Source: CAVPOO01 sp963707015 (GTDB lineage Bacteria > Pseudomonadota > Gammaproteobacteria > Thiohalobacterales > Thiohalobacteraceae). From it: DNA of 64,000 nucleotides. The position numbers and the translations under genes were made by a program. The notes beneath the pieces are model-generated. The model did no database searches, was not told the DNA's origin, and saw only the letters and a program-made list of their open reading frames with translations. The number at the start of each line of letters is the position of its first letter. Position 1 is the first letter of the stretch. The stretch covers positions 1 through 64,000 of the forward strand of contig CAVPOO010000002.1 of assembly GCA_963707015.1 (NCBI GenBank), read 5' to 3'. This document shows positions 29,415 to 38,751 of this stretch, piece after piece.

Positions 29415-30764
29415 GTGATCACGATTAAGCGCGGACTCGATATCCCCATTGCGGGTGCGCCGGAGCAGCAGATCTCCGAAGGGGCGCCGGTCCAGTCCGT
29501 CGCCCTGCTCGGCCGTGATTACCACGCCCGCAAACGCCTGCCGACCGTGCTCGTCGAGGAAGGCGAGCGTGTCAGGCTCGGCCAGCCACTGGTGCGCGGC
29601 AAGGACATCACGGCCGTCGCCGGGACCTCGCCGGGAAGCGGCGTGGTAGAGCGTATCGAGCGGGGTGAGCGGCGTTTCCTGCAGACCATCGTCATCCGTC
29701 TCGATGGCGATGAGGAGGAAACCTTCAATGCCTACCGCCCCGGGGAGCTCGCCAGCCTGAATGAGGGCCAGGTGAGGGAAAACCTGCTCAGCTCGGGCCT
29801 GTGGCTAGCCTTCCGGACCCGCCCCTACAGCCTGATCGCGGACCCCGACAGCGAGCCCGACGCCATTTTTGTGACCGCCATGGACACCAACCCGCTGGCG
29901 GCCGACCCCCAGATCATCATTGGACAATCGCCGGAGGATTTCACCAACGGCTTGACGGTCCTGTCCAGGCTCACGCCGGGCAAGGTCTATATCGCCAAGG
30001 CGCCTGGCGCGAGCATCCCAAGCGCTGAACTGCCGTCAGTGGCGAGCGAGGAATTCGCCGGGCCGCACCCGGCCGGGCTTGTCGGGACACACATCCATTT
30101 CCTGGCGCCGGTCAGCAGCAAGCGCATGATCTGGCACCTCAATTACCAGGACGTGATTGCCATCGGCAGGCTGTTCACGACAGGACGCATCTCCACGGAA
30201 CGCGTGATCGCACTCGGTGGCCCGGCAGTGGTCAGGCCACGCCTCATTCGTACGCGCCTCGGCGCCAGCACCAATGCATTGATCAGGAACGAACTGCACC
30301 CCGGTGAATCCCGCGTCGTCTCGGGATCCATTCTTTCCGGTCACCATGCTGCCGGTGGCGCCGCGTTTCTCGGTCGCTATCATTTGCAGGTTTCCGTGTT
30401 ACGGGAAGGTCGTGATCGGGAATTCTTCGGCTGGCTGACACCCGGTGTGAACAAGTTTTCGGCCAGTAACATCTTTGTTTCGAGCCTGCTCAAGGGACGG
30501 CGTTTTGATCTGACCACGACACAGAATGGCAGCCCCCGGGCCATGGTGCCGATCGGCTCCTATGAGCGCGTCATGCCCCTGGACATCCTGCCTACCCAGT
30601 TGCTGCGGGCGCTGGTCGTGAAGGATACCGACAGTGCCCAGGCACTGGGGTGCCTGGAACTCGATGAGGAAGATCTGGCGCTGTGCACGTTCGTGGACAC
30701 CGGCAAGTATGACTTCGGCCCGATCCTGAGGGAGAACCTGAACCAGATCATGAAGGAAGGCTGA
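29415..30764 (+). CDS. nqrA: Na+-NQR subunit A
   Basis: The GTG at 29415 gives MITIKRGLDIPIAGAP, matching the family N-terminus; an earlier in-frame ATG would add 22 residues without family support. About 449 residues, soluble. NqrA is the cytoplasmic subunit linked to quinone binding in the sodium-pumping NADH:quinone oxidoreductase. Family blocks include VQSVALLGRDYHARKRLP, GSGVVERIERGERR and the C-terminal CTFVDTGKYDFGPILRENL. First gene of an eight-gene run; its stop overlaps the nqrB start (TGATG). Confidence 0.96.
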   Translation: MITIKRGLDIPIAGAPEQQISEGAPVQSVALLGRDYHARKRLPTVLVEEGERVRLGQPLVRGKDITAVAGTSPGSGVVERIERGERRFLQTIVIRLDGDEEETFNAYRPGELASLNEGQVRENLLSSGLWLAFRTRPYSLIADPDSEPDAIFVTAMDTNPLAADPQIIIGQSPEDFTNGLTVLSRLTPGKVYIAKAPGASIPSAELPSVASEEFAGPHPAGLVGTHIHFLAPVSSKRMIWHLNYQDVIAIGRLFTTGRISTERVIALGGPAVVRPRLIRTRLGASTNALIRNELHPGESRVVSGSILSGHHAAGGAAFLGRYHLQVSVLREGRDREFFGWLTPGVNKFSASNIFVSSLLKGRRFDLTTTQNGSPRAMVPIGSYERVMPLDILPTQLLRALVVKDTDSAQALGCLELDEEDLALCTFVDTGKYDFGPILRENLNQIMKEG

Positions 30765-31978
30765 TGAGAGGGCTGAGGCGTTTTCTTGACCGCATAGAAC
30801 ACCTGTTCGCCCGGGGCGCACCCCTGGAGCGGTTTGGCGCCATCTACGAGATGGTGGACACCTTTATCTACACCCCGTCGACCGTTACCCCCGGCGCACC
30901 GCATGTGCGCGATGGCATCGACCTGAAGCGGGTGATGATGTATGTGGTCATTGGCGTCACGCCCTGCTTCCTGATGGCCATGTACATGGTCGGGCATGAG
31001 GCCAACACGGCCATGGCAACCCTGGGCCTGGACTCCGCCGACGGCTGGCGGGGAGCCGTGCTCGACAGACTCGGTATCGGCTACAACGCCTCGAGCCTCT
31101 GGGCCTGCTTCTGGCATGGCGCCCTGTATGTCCTGCCCATCTATATCGTCACGCTGATCGCCGGCGGCTTCTGGGAAGTGCTGTTTGCACTGGTCCGGAA
31201 TCATGAGATCAATGAGGGCTTCTTCGTCACGTCCATGCTGTTCACGCTGACCCTGCCGGCATCCGTTCCCCTGTGGCAGGTTGCGGTGGGCATCTCCTTC
31301 GGGGTCGTCATTGGCAAGGAGATCTTCGGCGGTACCGGCAAGAACTTCCTGAACCCCGCGCTCGTCGGCCGGGCCTTTCTGTTTTTCGCGTATCCCGCCT
31401 ACCTGTCCGGGGACTCGGTCTGGGTTCCGGTTGACGGGTTCAGTGGAGCCACCGCCCTGGCGATTGCCGCAGCAGGCGGCATTGAGGCGGTCACGAACGC
31501 CGGCATCGGCTGGAGTCAGGCGTTTCTCGGCACGATCCAGGGCTCCCTGGGAGAGACATCCACGCTGGCCTGCCTGCTGGGCGCGGGTTTCCTGATCGTC
31601 ACCCGCGTCGCCTCCTGGCGCATCATGGCCGGCGTTATGCTGGGCATGATCGCGACATCGCTGTTCTTCAATGCCATCGGCAGCAACACCAACCCCATGT
31701 TCGCCATGCCCTGGCACTGGCACCTGGTACTCGGTGGATACGCCTTTGGCATGGTGTTCATGGCCACGGACCCGGTGTCGGCATCCATGACCGACACCGG
31801 CCGGTGGATCTTCGGGGCCCTGATTGGCGTCATGGTCACACTGATCCGCGTGGTCAACCCGGGCTTCCCCGAGGGTATGATGCTGGCGATACTCTTTGCC
31901 AATGTGTTCGCCTCGCTGATCGACTGGTTCGTCGTACACGCCAACATCCGCAGAAGGATACGCCGCAATGCCTCCTGA
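30764..31978 (+). CDS. nqrB: Na+-NQR subunit B
   Basis: 404 residues with about ten membrane helices. The covalent FMN site is SGAT with Thr230 (GFSGATALA), in the position of the flavinylated Thr of Vibrio NqrB; ApbE encoded downstream would attach it. GKEIFGGTGKNFLNPALVGR is a family hallmark. NqrB is a central part of the sodium channel and carries riboflavin and FMN. It overlaps nqrA by 1 base and nqrC by 11 bases. Confidence 0.97.
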   Translation: MRGLRRFLDRIEHLFARGAPLERFGAIYEMVDTFIYTPSTVTPGAPHVRDGIDLKRVMMYVVIGVTPCFLMAMYMVGHEANTAMATLGLDSADGWRGAVLDRLGIGYNASSLWACFWHGALYVLPIYIVTLIAGGFWEVLFALVRNHEINEGFFVTSMLFTLTLPASVPLWQVAVGISFGVVIGKEIFGGTGKNFLNPALVGRAFLFFAYPAYLSGDSVWVPVDGFSGATALAIAAAGGIEAVTNAGIGWSQAFLGTIQGSLGETSTLACLLGAGFLIVTRVASWRIMAGVMLGMIATSLFFNAIGSNTNPMFAMPWHWHLVLGGYAFGMVFMATDPVSASMTDTGRWIFGALIGVMVTLIRVVNPGFPEGMMLAILFANVFASLIDWFVVHANIRRRIRRNAS

Positions 31979-32798
31979 TCAGTCCGCTCCCGGACACTCA
32001 CATCTGCCGGGCCCACTGGCCCTGCCCAACGACGACCCGCGCAAGATCGTCGCGGTCGCGGTCGTGCTGTGCCTGGTCTGTTCGGTGATGGTCTCCAGCG
32101 CGGCCGTACTGCTCAAACCCCTGCAGGAACGGAATCAGGCCCTTGCGGTCAAGCGTGAGATCGTGAAGGTATCCGGGCTGCCGTCCGACGGGGCAGATGT
32201 CGAAGCGCTCTTCCGCCAGATCGAGACCCGGATCGTCAATCTGGACACCGGCGGGTATGCCGATGATATCGATCCGGCCAGCTTCAATGCGCAGGCGGCC
32301 GCCAAGGATCCCGCTACGAGCATCGCCCTCTCCCCGGCGGACGACGTTGCCAGGATCAAGCGGCGTGCGCTCCATGCGCCCGTCTACCTGGTGCGCAAGG
32401 ACGGCAAGCTCGAGACCCTCATCCTGCCGGTTTATGGCAAGGGCCTGTGGTCGACCATGCAGGGTTTCCTGGCGCTTGCGGGGGACGGCAAGACCATCAA
32501 GGGTCTCACGTTTTACGAGCAGGGCGAGACACCCGGGCTGGGTGATGAAATCGTGAATCCGCAATGGCAACACCAGTTCAAGGACAAGTCTGCGTTCGAT
32601 GAACAGGGCCAGCCACGCATTCATCTCGTCAAGGGCGCGGTTCAGGAATCGTCGCCTGAGGCAAAATACCAGGTCGATGGCATCGCCGGCGCCACCTTGA
32701 CCAGCAATGGCGTAACCCACCTGTTGCAGTACTGGCTGAGTGGCGCTGGCTTTGGTCCCTACCTGAAGAGAGTGCAGTCAGCCGGAGGCAGCGCATGA
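31968..32798 (+). CDS. nqrC: Na+-NQR subunit C
   Basis: 276 residues: one N-terminal helix (VAVAVVLCLVCSVMVSSAAVLL) then a periplasmic FMN domain. The flavinylation motif is DGIAGATLTS with Thr243 as the predicted covalent FMN site. It overlaps nqrB by 11 bp, so its first residues are read from the end of nqrB; a slightly later start cannot be excluded, but none is better supported. It passes electrons between NqrB and the NqrD/E centre. Confidence 0.95.
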   Translation: MPPDQSAPGHSHLPGPLALPNDDPRKIVAVAVVLCLVCSVMVSSAAVLLKPLQERNQALAVKREIVKVSGLPSDGADVEALFRQIETRIVNLDTGGYADDIDPASFNAQAAAKDPATSIALSPADDVARIKRRALHAPVYLVRKDGKLETLILPVYGKGLWSTMQGFLALAGDGKTIKGLTFYEQGETPGLGDEIVNPQWQHQFKDKSAFDEQGQPRIHLVKGAVQESSPEAKYQVDGIAGATLTSNGVTHLLQYWLSGAGFGPYLKRVQSAGGSA

Positions 32799-33457
32799 AC
32801 GAAGAGACCCGGAAAGTGCTATTCGATCCTGTGGTGGACAACAACCCCATCACACTGCAGATACTCGGGATCTGCTCGGCACTGGCCGTCACCACGAAAC
32901 TGGCGCCGTCCCTGATCATGTGCCTGGCGGCCTCCGCGGTACTGGTCTGTTCCAACGCGGCCGTCAGCCTGATTCGCCACCACATACCGACCAACATCCG
33001 GATCATCGTCCAGATGACCATTATTGCCTCGCTGGTCATCCTGGTTGACCAGGTGCTGAAGGCCTATGCCTACGAAGCCAGCAAACAACTGTCGGTATTC
33101 GTCGGTCTCATCATCACCAACTGCATCGTGCTCGGCCGTGCCGAGGCGTTTGCCATGAAGAACCCGGTTGGGCTGAGCGTCCTGGACGCCATTGGCCACG
33201 GCATAGGCTACAGCCTGATCCTGATCCTCGTCGCGACACTGCGGGAACTGTTCGGATCCGGAACCCTGCTGGGCTACCCGATCCTTCCGCTGGTCAAGAA
33301 CGGTGGCTGGTACGAGCCCAACGGCCTGATGCTGCTCGCGCCCAGCGCCTTCTTCATCATCGGGCTGCTGATCTGGGCCGTACGCACCTGGAAACCGGCT
33401 CAGGTCGAAAAGCCCGAATACCAGATCAGCATCGTGCACCGCACCGAAGCCTTTTAG
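32795..33457 (+). CDS. nqrD: Na+-NQR subunit D
   Basis: 220 residues with six membrane helices. It starts inside the nqrC stop (ATGA overlap). NQIL-type blocks FDPVVDNNPITLQILGICSA and VGLIITNCIVLGRAEAFAMK are characteristic; the Cys in TNCIVLGR is one ligand of the Fe centre shared with NqrE. It is homologous to RnfE, but the operon context (nqrA, B, C, F) makes it NqrD. Confidence 0.96.
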   Translation: MNEETRKVLFDPVVDNNPITLQILGICSALAVTTKLAPSLIMCLAASAVLVCSNAAVSLIRHHIPTNIRIIVQMTIIASLVILVDQVLKAYAYEASKQLSVFVGLIITNCIVLGRAEAFAMKNPVGLSVLDAIGHGIGYSLILILVATLRELFGSGTLLGYPILPLVKNGGWYEPNGLMLLAPSAFFIIGLLIWAVRTWKPAQVEKPEYQISIVHRTEAF

Positions 33458-33472
33458 AGCGAGCGCACTGTC

Positions 33473-34081
33473 ATGGAAGCCTACCTCAGCCTCTTCGTCC
33501 AGTCGGTCTTTGTCGAAAACCTCGCCCTGTCCTTCTTTCTGGGCATGTGCACTTTCCTGGCGATCTCCAAGAGTATCGAGACGGCGCTCGGGCTGGGGGC
33601 CGCGGTCATTGTGGTGCAAGCCATCACCGTGCCCGCCAACAATCTGATCTACACCTATCTGCTGAGGGACGGTGCACTGGCCTGGGCCGGCCTGCCGGAT
33701 GTCGACCTCAGCTTCCTGGGACTGATCAGCTACATCGGCGTGATTGCGGCCATGGTGCAGATCCTGGAGATGACGCTGGACCGGTACTTTTCCGCGCTGT
33801 ACAACGCGCTGGGCATTTTCCTGCCACTGATCACGGTGAACTGCGCCATACTCGGCGGCTCCTTGTTCATGGTCGAGCGCTCCTACACCTTTGGTGAGAG
33901 CCTGGTCTACGGTGTTGGCAGCGGTTTTGGCTGGGCCCTCGCACTTGTGGGTCTGGCGAGCATACGGGAAAAACTGAAATACAGCGATGTGCCGGCCGGG
34001 CTGCAGGGACTCGGTATCACTTTCATTATCACCGGCCTGATGTCCATGGCATTTATGTCATTCTCGGGAATCCAACTGTAA
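33473..34081 (+). CDS. nqrE: Na+-NQR subunit E
   Basis: 202 residues, six membrane helices, in inverted topology to NqrD. LITVNCAILGGSLFMVER contains the Cys that, with NqrD, coordinates the intramembrane iron. LGMCTFLAISKSIETALGLG and the C-terminal GLMSMAFMSFSGI are typical. It follows nqrD after 15 bases and precedes nqrF by 15 bases. Confidence 0.97.
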   Translation: MEAYLSLFVQSVFVENLALSFFLGMCTFLAISKSIETALGLGAAVIVVQAITVPANNLIYTYLLRDGALAWAGLPDVDLSFLGLISYIGVIAAMVQILEMTLDRYFSALYNALGIFLPLITVNCAILGGSLFMVERSYTFGESLVYGVGSGFGWALALVGLASIREKLKYSDVPAGLQGLGITFIITGLMSMAFMSFSGIQL

Positions 34082-34096
34082 CGGGCGCTTGTAACC

Positions 34097-35317
34097 ATGC
34101 TTGAAATCGGTCTCGGGGTGGCGATGTTCACCGCCATCGTGCTGGCACTGGTGGGTGTCATTTTGTTCGCCCGCGCCCGGCTGGTCGCGATCGGGAACGT
34201 GGCGATCATCATCAACGATGAGAAGACCATCGAGGTTCCTGTCGGCCAGAAACTTCTCAACGCACTGTCTGACGTGCAGATCTTTGTACCTTCGGCCTGT
34301 GGCGGAGGCGGCACCTGTGCGCAGTGCCGGGTCAAGGTGTCTGCGGGTGGCGGCGACATCCTGGCAACCGAGACTGCCCACATCACCAAGCGGGAGGCCG
34401 CCGAAGGCGAGCGGCTGGCCTGTCAGGTCGTCGTCAAACAGGATATGAAGATAGAGGTGCCAGCGGAGGTCTTCGGCGTCAAGAAACTCGAGTGCACCGT
34501 GCGTTCCAACAATAACGTCTCGACCTTCATCAAAGAACTGGTTCTCGATCTTCCGGAAGGCGAGGAGCTCGAATTTCGCGCCGGCGGCTATATCCAGATC
34601 GAATGTCCGCCCCATCGCCTCAAGTACACCGATTTCGATATCCCGGAAAAATTCCGGCCGGACTGGGATCGCTACAACCTGTGGCGTTATACCTCCGAGA
34701 CGAAGACGGCGGTGACGCGGGCCTACTCCATGGCGAGCTATCCCGAGGAAAAAAACATCGTCATGCTGAATGTCCGCATCGCCTCACCGCCACCCAGCGT
34801 GCCTGATGCACCGCCCGGGATCATGTCCTCGTACATCTTCAGTCTCAAACCGGGCGACAAGGTCACAATCTCCGGCCCCTTCGGTGAATTCTTTGCCAAG
34901 GACACCGATGCAGAGATGGTCTTCATCGGGGGCGGGGCCGGCATGGCCCCCATGCGCTCTCACATCTTTGACCAGCTCAGGCGCATCAACACCAAACGCA
35001 AGATGACCTTCTGGTATGGGGCACGCAGCCGCCGCGAGATCTTCTACGAGGAAGAGTTCGATCAACTGCAGAAGGAGCATGACAATTTCGAGTGGTATGT
35101 CGCCTTGTCCGAGCCACAGCCGGAGGACGAATGGGTCGGCTACACGGGCTTCATCCATGAGGCGCTGCTCATACACTTTCTCAGTTATCATCCGGCCCCC
35201 GAAGACTGCGAGTACTACCTGTGCGGACCCCCGATCATGAATTCGGCGGTTATCAAGATGCTCGAGGACCTGGGGGTCGAGCATGACAACATCATGCTGG
35301 ATGATTTTGGTGGCTGA
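34097..35317 (+). CDS. nqrF: Na+-NQR subunit F, NADH dehydrogenase subunit
   Basis: 406 residues. One N-terminal anchor helix (residues about 5-25), a 2Fe-2S ferredoxin domain with Cys68, Cys74, Cys77 (CGGGGTCAQC) and Cys109, then an FAD/NADH reductase domain: RAYSMASYP for FAD, GGGAGMAPMRSH for NADH and YYLCGPP near the end. It oxidises NADH at the cytoplasmic side and starts electron flow in the complex. The apbE gene starts directly after its stop. Confidence 0.97.
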   Translation: MLEIGLGVAMFTAIVLALVGVILFARARLVAIGNVAIIINDEKTIEVPVGQKLLNALSDVQIFVPSACGGGGTCAQCRVKVSAGGGDILATETAHITKREAAEGERLACQVVVKQDMKIEVPAEVFGVKKLECTVRSNNNVSTFIKELVLDLPEGEELEFRAGGYIQIECPPHRLKYTDFDIPEKFRPDWDRYNLWRYTSETKTAVTRAYSMASYPEEKNIVMLNVRIASPPPSVPDAPPGIMSSYIFSLKPGDKVTISGPFGEFFAKDTDAEMVFIGGGAGMAPMRSHIFDQLRRINTKRKMTFWYGARSRREIFYEEEFDQLQKEHDNFEWYVALSEPQPEDEWVGYTGFIHEALLIHFLSYHPAPEDCEYYLCGPPIMNSAVIKMLEDLGVEHDNIMLDDFGG

Positions 35318-36373
35318 ATGCACTCACTTCGAACCTGTCTGCGCCTGACCACCCTGCTGACAGTCCTCTGCCTGGCGACGGCAGGCTGCGAGAACCGGCA
35401 GGCGCCGGTGGCGCCCATCGAGTACAACGGCCTTACGATGGGCACGACATACAGTGTGAAACTGGCCGACATTCCCGCCGGGCCTGACCTGCAAGGTCTG
35501 CAGGAGGGCATCGAGTCCCGACTCGCTGCCGTCAATGCGCGGATGTCCACTTATCTGGAAACCTCGGAGCTCTCCCGATTCAATAATGCCGACTCGACCG
35601 ACTGGCAGGCGGCATCGGCAGAGCTCGTCAAGGTCCTGCAGAATGCCCTGAGGATCAGTGAGCTCAGTGACGGAGCCTTCGACGTGACGGTCGGGCCGCT
35701 GGTGAATCTCTGGGGCTTCGGGCCCGGGATGACCGATGATGCCATTCCCTCCGATGCGGCGATCCAGGAGGCGCAGAGCAAGGTAGGCTACCGGGCCCTG
35801 CATGTCCGGAGCAACCCGCCGGCGATAAAGAAAGACCGCGGCGATCTCTATGTCGACCTGTCCGCCATCGCCAAGGGCTATGCGGTCGACACAGTGGCCG
35901 ATTATCTGGATACTGTCAGACTTGAAAACTACCTTGTGGAAGTCGGCGGCGAAATTCGGGCCAGGGGCCATAACGCCAGCGGCCTGGCCTGGCGGATCGG
36001 CATTGAACGCCCCGACCCGGGTACGCGCGCGGTTCACACCGTCATCCACCTGCATGATGTTGCCGTTGCAACCTCAGGGGACTACCGCAACTATTTCGAG
36101 AAAGCGGGTCACCGCTATTCGCATGCCCTTGATCCGCGGACCGGTCGACCCGTCACGCACGGCCTGGCCTCTGTCACGGTCATCAGTGGCACGGCGATGC
36201 ATGCCGACGGCATGGCGACCACGCTCATGATCCTGGGACCGGATGCCGGCTATCAGCTGGCTGAACGCGAGGCGTTGGCTGCGCTGTTTGTGGTCAGGGT
36301 CGACGACCACTTCGTGGACCGGTTCACGCCGGCATTTGCCAGATACCAGGCAGGCAGAGAGAATCATGGCTGA
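35318..36373 (+). CDS. apbE: FAD:protein FMN transferase, lipoprotein
   Basis: 351 residues with a lipoprotein signal (LATAGC, Cys24). NGLTMGTTYSVKL, FDVTVGPLVNLWGFGP, DLSAIAKGYAVDTV, VEVGGEIRARG and MHADGMATTLMILG are ApbE signatures. It acts in the periplasm and moves FMN from FAD to Thr of flavinylation motifs, here NqrB Thr230 and NqrC Thr243. Position directly after nqrF and overlap with nqrM support a dedicated assembly role. Confidence 0.96.
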   Translation: MHSLRTCLRLTTLLTVLCLATAGCENRQAPVAPIEYNGLTMGTTYSVKLADIPAGPDLQGLQEGIESRLAAVNARMSTYLETSELSRFNNADSTDWQAASAELVKVLQNALRISELSDGAFDVTVGPLVNLWGFGPGMTDDAIPSDAAIQEAQSKVGYRALHVRSNPPAIKKDRGDLYVDLSAIAKGYAVDTVADYLDTVRLENYLVEVGGEIRARGHNASGLAWRIGIERPDPGTRAVHTVIHLHDVAVATSGDYRNYFEKAGHRYSHALDPRTGRPVTHGLASVTVISGTAMHADGMATTLMILGPDAGYQLAEREALAALFVVRVDDHFVDRFTPAFARYQAGRENHG

Positions 36374-36566
36374 ATTCATCCTGTCACTACTCGTATTCCT
36401 TGCCGCCGTGACCGGCATGAGTATCGGTGTCCTGCGCGGGCGACGCGCCATCCAGGGCAGTTGCGGTGGCCTGGGCAGTATTCCCGGCATCTCGCCGGAT
36501 TGCGGGGGCAGCTGTCAGCGTCCGTGTCCCCGAAAACGCCCGCCAGCCTCCCGCTCAGCCCACTGA
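36366..36566 (+). CDS. nqrM: Na+-NQR maturation protein NqrM (DUF539)
   Basis: 66 residues: one membrane helix (EFILSLLVFLAAVTGMSIGVL) followed by Cys33, Cys46, Cys50 and Cys54 (GSCGG, DCGGSCQRPC), the four-Cys layout of NqrM. In Vibrio this protein is needed for assembly, probably iron delivery to the NqrD/E site. The start overlaps the apbE stop by 8 bp. Easily missed because a longer upstream in-frame ATG exists inside apbE. Confidence 0.9.
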   Translation: MAEFILSLLVFLAAVTGMSIGVLRGRRAIQGSCGGLGSIPGISPDCGGSCQRPCPRKRPPASRSAH

Positions 36567-36587
36567 CACCCCAACCAGGAGAAGAAA

Positions 36588-37013
36588 ATGGCCAAATCCT
36601 GCGCCGTCAGCGACCATATGTCGGCACACCTGGTCTCCCTTTCACCAGATATGGACATACTCGAGGCCGTGCGCATTCTGACGGAGCGCGGTATCCCCGG
36701 GGCCCCGGTCATCGATAACCTCGGCAACCTGGTGGGTTTACTGGCTGAAAAGGACTGTCTCAAGGCAGTGCTTAACGCTACGTATTATGGCGAGTGGGGC
36801 GGGCGGGTCTCGGAGTACATGCAGACCAGCGTCCAGACCATCGATGCCGACATCAGCATCATTGACGCAGTAAAAATGCTTACCGACAGCGGTCTCCGCG
36901 GCTATCCGGTGATGCGGGAAGACCGTGTCGTTGGCCAGCTCAATCGCTCCGACGTCCTGAAGGCATTGCTCCAGCTTGGTCTGGAACGCTGCAAGGAATT
37001 CAAACACCAGTAA
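36588..37013 (+). CDS. stand-alone CBS-domain pair protein
   Basis: 141 residues, almost entirely two CBS motifs (about 6-62 and 75-135): ISAxM-type strand VSDHMSAHLVSLSPDM, GIPGAPVIDNLGNLVGLLAEKDCL, then VSEYMQTSVQTIDADISIIDAV and GYPVMREDRVVGQLNRSDVL. CBS pairs bind adenosyl nucleotides (AMP, ATP, NAD) and regulate partners. It has its own AGGAG site, 21 bases after nqrM and 32 bases before the SQR-CBS fusion gene, so it is probably co-transcribed with both and may sense energy charge for them. The partner is inference. Confidence 0.85.
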   Translation: MAKSCAVSDHMSAHLVSLSPDMDILEAVRILTERGIPGAPVIDNLGNLVGLLAEKDCLKAVLNATYYGEWGGRVSEYMQTSVQTIDADISIIDAVKMLTDSGLRGYPVMREDRVVGQLNRSDVLKALLQLGLERCKEFKHQ

Positions 37014-37045
37014 TACCGGCATCTGACGGGCAAGGAGACATCGAC

Positions 37046-38749
37046 ATGAAGAATATTGTCATTCTGGGCGCAGGCACGGGTGGTGCCCTCATCGCGAACA
37101 TGCTCACCCGCAAGCTGGACCTCAAGGAATGGGCGATAACCATTATTGACAAGGCCGACGAACACCACTACCAGCCCGGTTATCTCTTCATCCCCTTCAG
37201 ACTTTACGGCTATGAGAATCGGGATGATATTGCCCGGCCGATTACTGAGCCGCTGCCGGACGCCGCCCGCTTCGTCAAGGCCGCAATCACCCTGATCGAC
37301 CACGCCAACAAGAAGATCGAAACCGATGATGGCACCTACGACTACGACTGGCTTATCTGCGCCCTGGGCTGCCATATCGCTGCCGATGAAGTGGAGGGAC
37401 TCCAGGAAACACTCGGCAAGAACGGTGTTCACACCTTCTACACCCTCGACGCGGCGCTGCAGATGCAGGCGGCGCTGGACGAAATGCAGTCCGGCAGACT
37501 CGTCATCGATATCGCGGACATGCCCATCAAGTGTCCGGTTGCACCCATCGAGTTTGCGTTTCTCGCTGACTATTACTTTCATCTGAAGGGCATCCGCGAC
37601 AAGGTGGAAATCTCTCTGGTCACACCGTTTTCCGGAGCCTTCACCAAGCCCAATGCCAACCGGGTGTTGTCAAAGATTGCCGAAGACAAGCAGATCCAGA
37701 TCGTGCCGAACTTCTCACTGGAGAGTGTCGATGCAGAGAACAAAGTCATCAATTCCTTCGAAGGCGGCCGCGTTGAATACGACCTGCTGTGCATCGTTCC
37801 GCCCAACCTTGGGCCCGAGGTGCTCGAGGATTCCGGGCTCGGCGATGGAACCGGCTACGCGCTGACCGATCCGAAGACACTCAAACACCGCAAGGCCGAT
37901 TTTATCTACCTGCTGGGTGACAACACGAATGTGTCCACCTCCAAGGCGGGATCGGTAGCCCACTTCGAAGCGGAAACCGTGCTTGAGAATATCCTCCGCG
38001 AGATGGAAGGGGAAAAGCCGCTGCCATCGTTTGACGGACACGCCAATTGCTACATCGAGTCCGGCTTCCACAAGGCACTTCTGATCGACTTCAACTACGA
38101 TATCGAGCCCATGGAAGGAAAATTTCCCACGCCCCTGGTGGGACCGTTCGAACTGCTCAAGGAAACTTACATCAATCACATGGGCAAGATCGCCTTCGAC
38201 TGGATCTACTGGAACATGCTGCTGCCGGGCTATCTGCCGATGGTGCCCCTGCTGCCCTCACAGATGAATTTCGTCGGCAAGGATATGACGACGCATCCGA
38301 AGATCAAGCGCTCACAGGCCATCAAGATCAAGGACATCATGACAACGGATGTGGTAACCGTAAAAATAGGCACCTCGCTCAGAGAGGCTGCCATCCTGAT
38401 GTCGAAACACAACGTCAGCAGCCTTCCGGTCGTTGACCTTGACGACAAACTGGTTGGCATCATCACCGAAGCAGACTATCTCGCCGCGATGAACATCCAG
38501 GAGGATTCCGCAATCGTCCAGATGTTCAACACGGTCATACGCCGCGGCCGTCCTACCCGGACCCGCGGCACGGCGGTTGAAGGCCTGATGACACGTAAAC
38601 CCATCACCATCAAGGGGGACGACACCCTGCAGACCGCCATCCAGATGATGAGCAAGAGCCATATCAAGCGGCTGATCATCACGGATGCAGAGCACCGGGT
38701 TCAGGGCATTGTTTCGCGGCCTGATCTCGTCAGGTTGCTGGCCGGCTAG
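37046..38749 (+). CDS. sulfide:quinone oxidoreductase-like flavoprotein fused to a CBS pair
   Basis: 567 residues; AGGAG site before the ATG. Residues 1-410 are an SQR/flavocytochrome-c-type FAD protein: GAGTGG (8-13), GDNTNVSTSKAGSVAHF for FAD and the C-terminal membrane-facing block GKIAFDWIYWNMLLPG. Cys163 (PIKCPVAPIEF) and Cys335 (HANCYIE) match the redox Cys pair of SQRs; Cys105 and Cys109 also occur. Residues about 426-567 are two CBS motifs. The predicted reaction is sulfide oxidation with quinone reduction; a different sulfur donor is possible. The CBS fusion is unusual and suggests nucleotide control. Confidence 0.82.
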   Translation: MKNIVILGAGTGGALIANMLTRKLDLKEWAITIIDKADEHHYQPGYLFIPFRLYGYENRDDIARPITEPLPDAARFVKAAITLIDHANKKIETDDGTYDYDWLICALGCHIAADEVEGLQETLGKNGVHTFYTLDAALQMQAALDEMQSGRLVIDIADMPIKCPVAPIEFAFLADYYFHLKGIRDKVEISLVTPFSGAFTKPNANRVLSKIAEDKQIQIVPNFSLESVDAENKVINSFEGGRVEYDLLCIVPPNLGPEVLEDSGLGDGTGYALTDPKTLKHRKADFIYLLGDNTNVSTSKAGSVAHFEAETVLENILREMEGEKPLPSFDGHANCYIESGFHKALLIDFNYDIEPMEGKFPTPLVGPFELLKETYINHMGKIAFDWIYWNMLLPGYLPMVPLLPSQMNFVGKDMTTHPKIKRSQAIKIKDIMTTDVVTVKIGTSLREAAILMSKHNVSSLPVVDLDDKLVGIITEADYLAAMNIQEDSAIVQMFNTVIRRGRPTRTRGTAVEGLMTRKPITIKGDDTLQTAIQMMSKSHIKRLIITDAEHRVQGIVSRPDLVRLLAG

Positions 38750-38751
38750 CG

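Noticed and set aside
30560..31939. Long open frame (459 codons) on the minus strand opposite nqrA/nqrB
   Set aside because: It is the complement of well-recognised nqr genes, with a Gly/Gln/His/Asp-rich composition typical of a GC-rich shadow frame and no recognisable domain.
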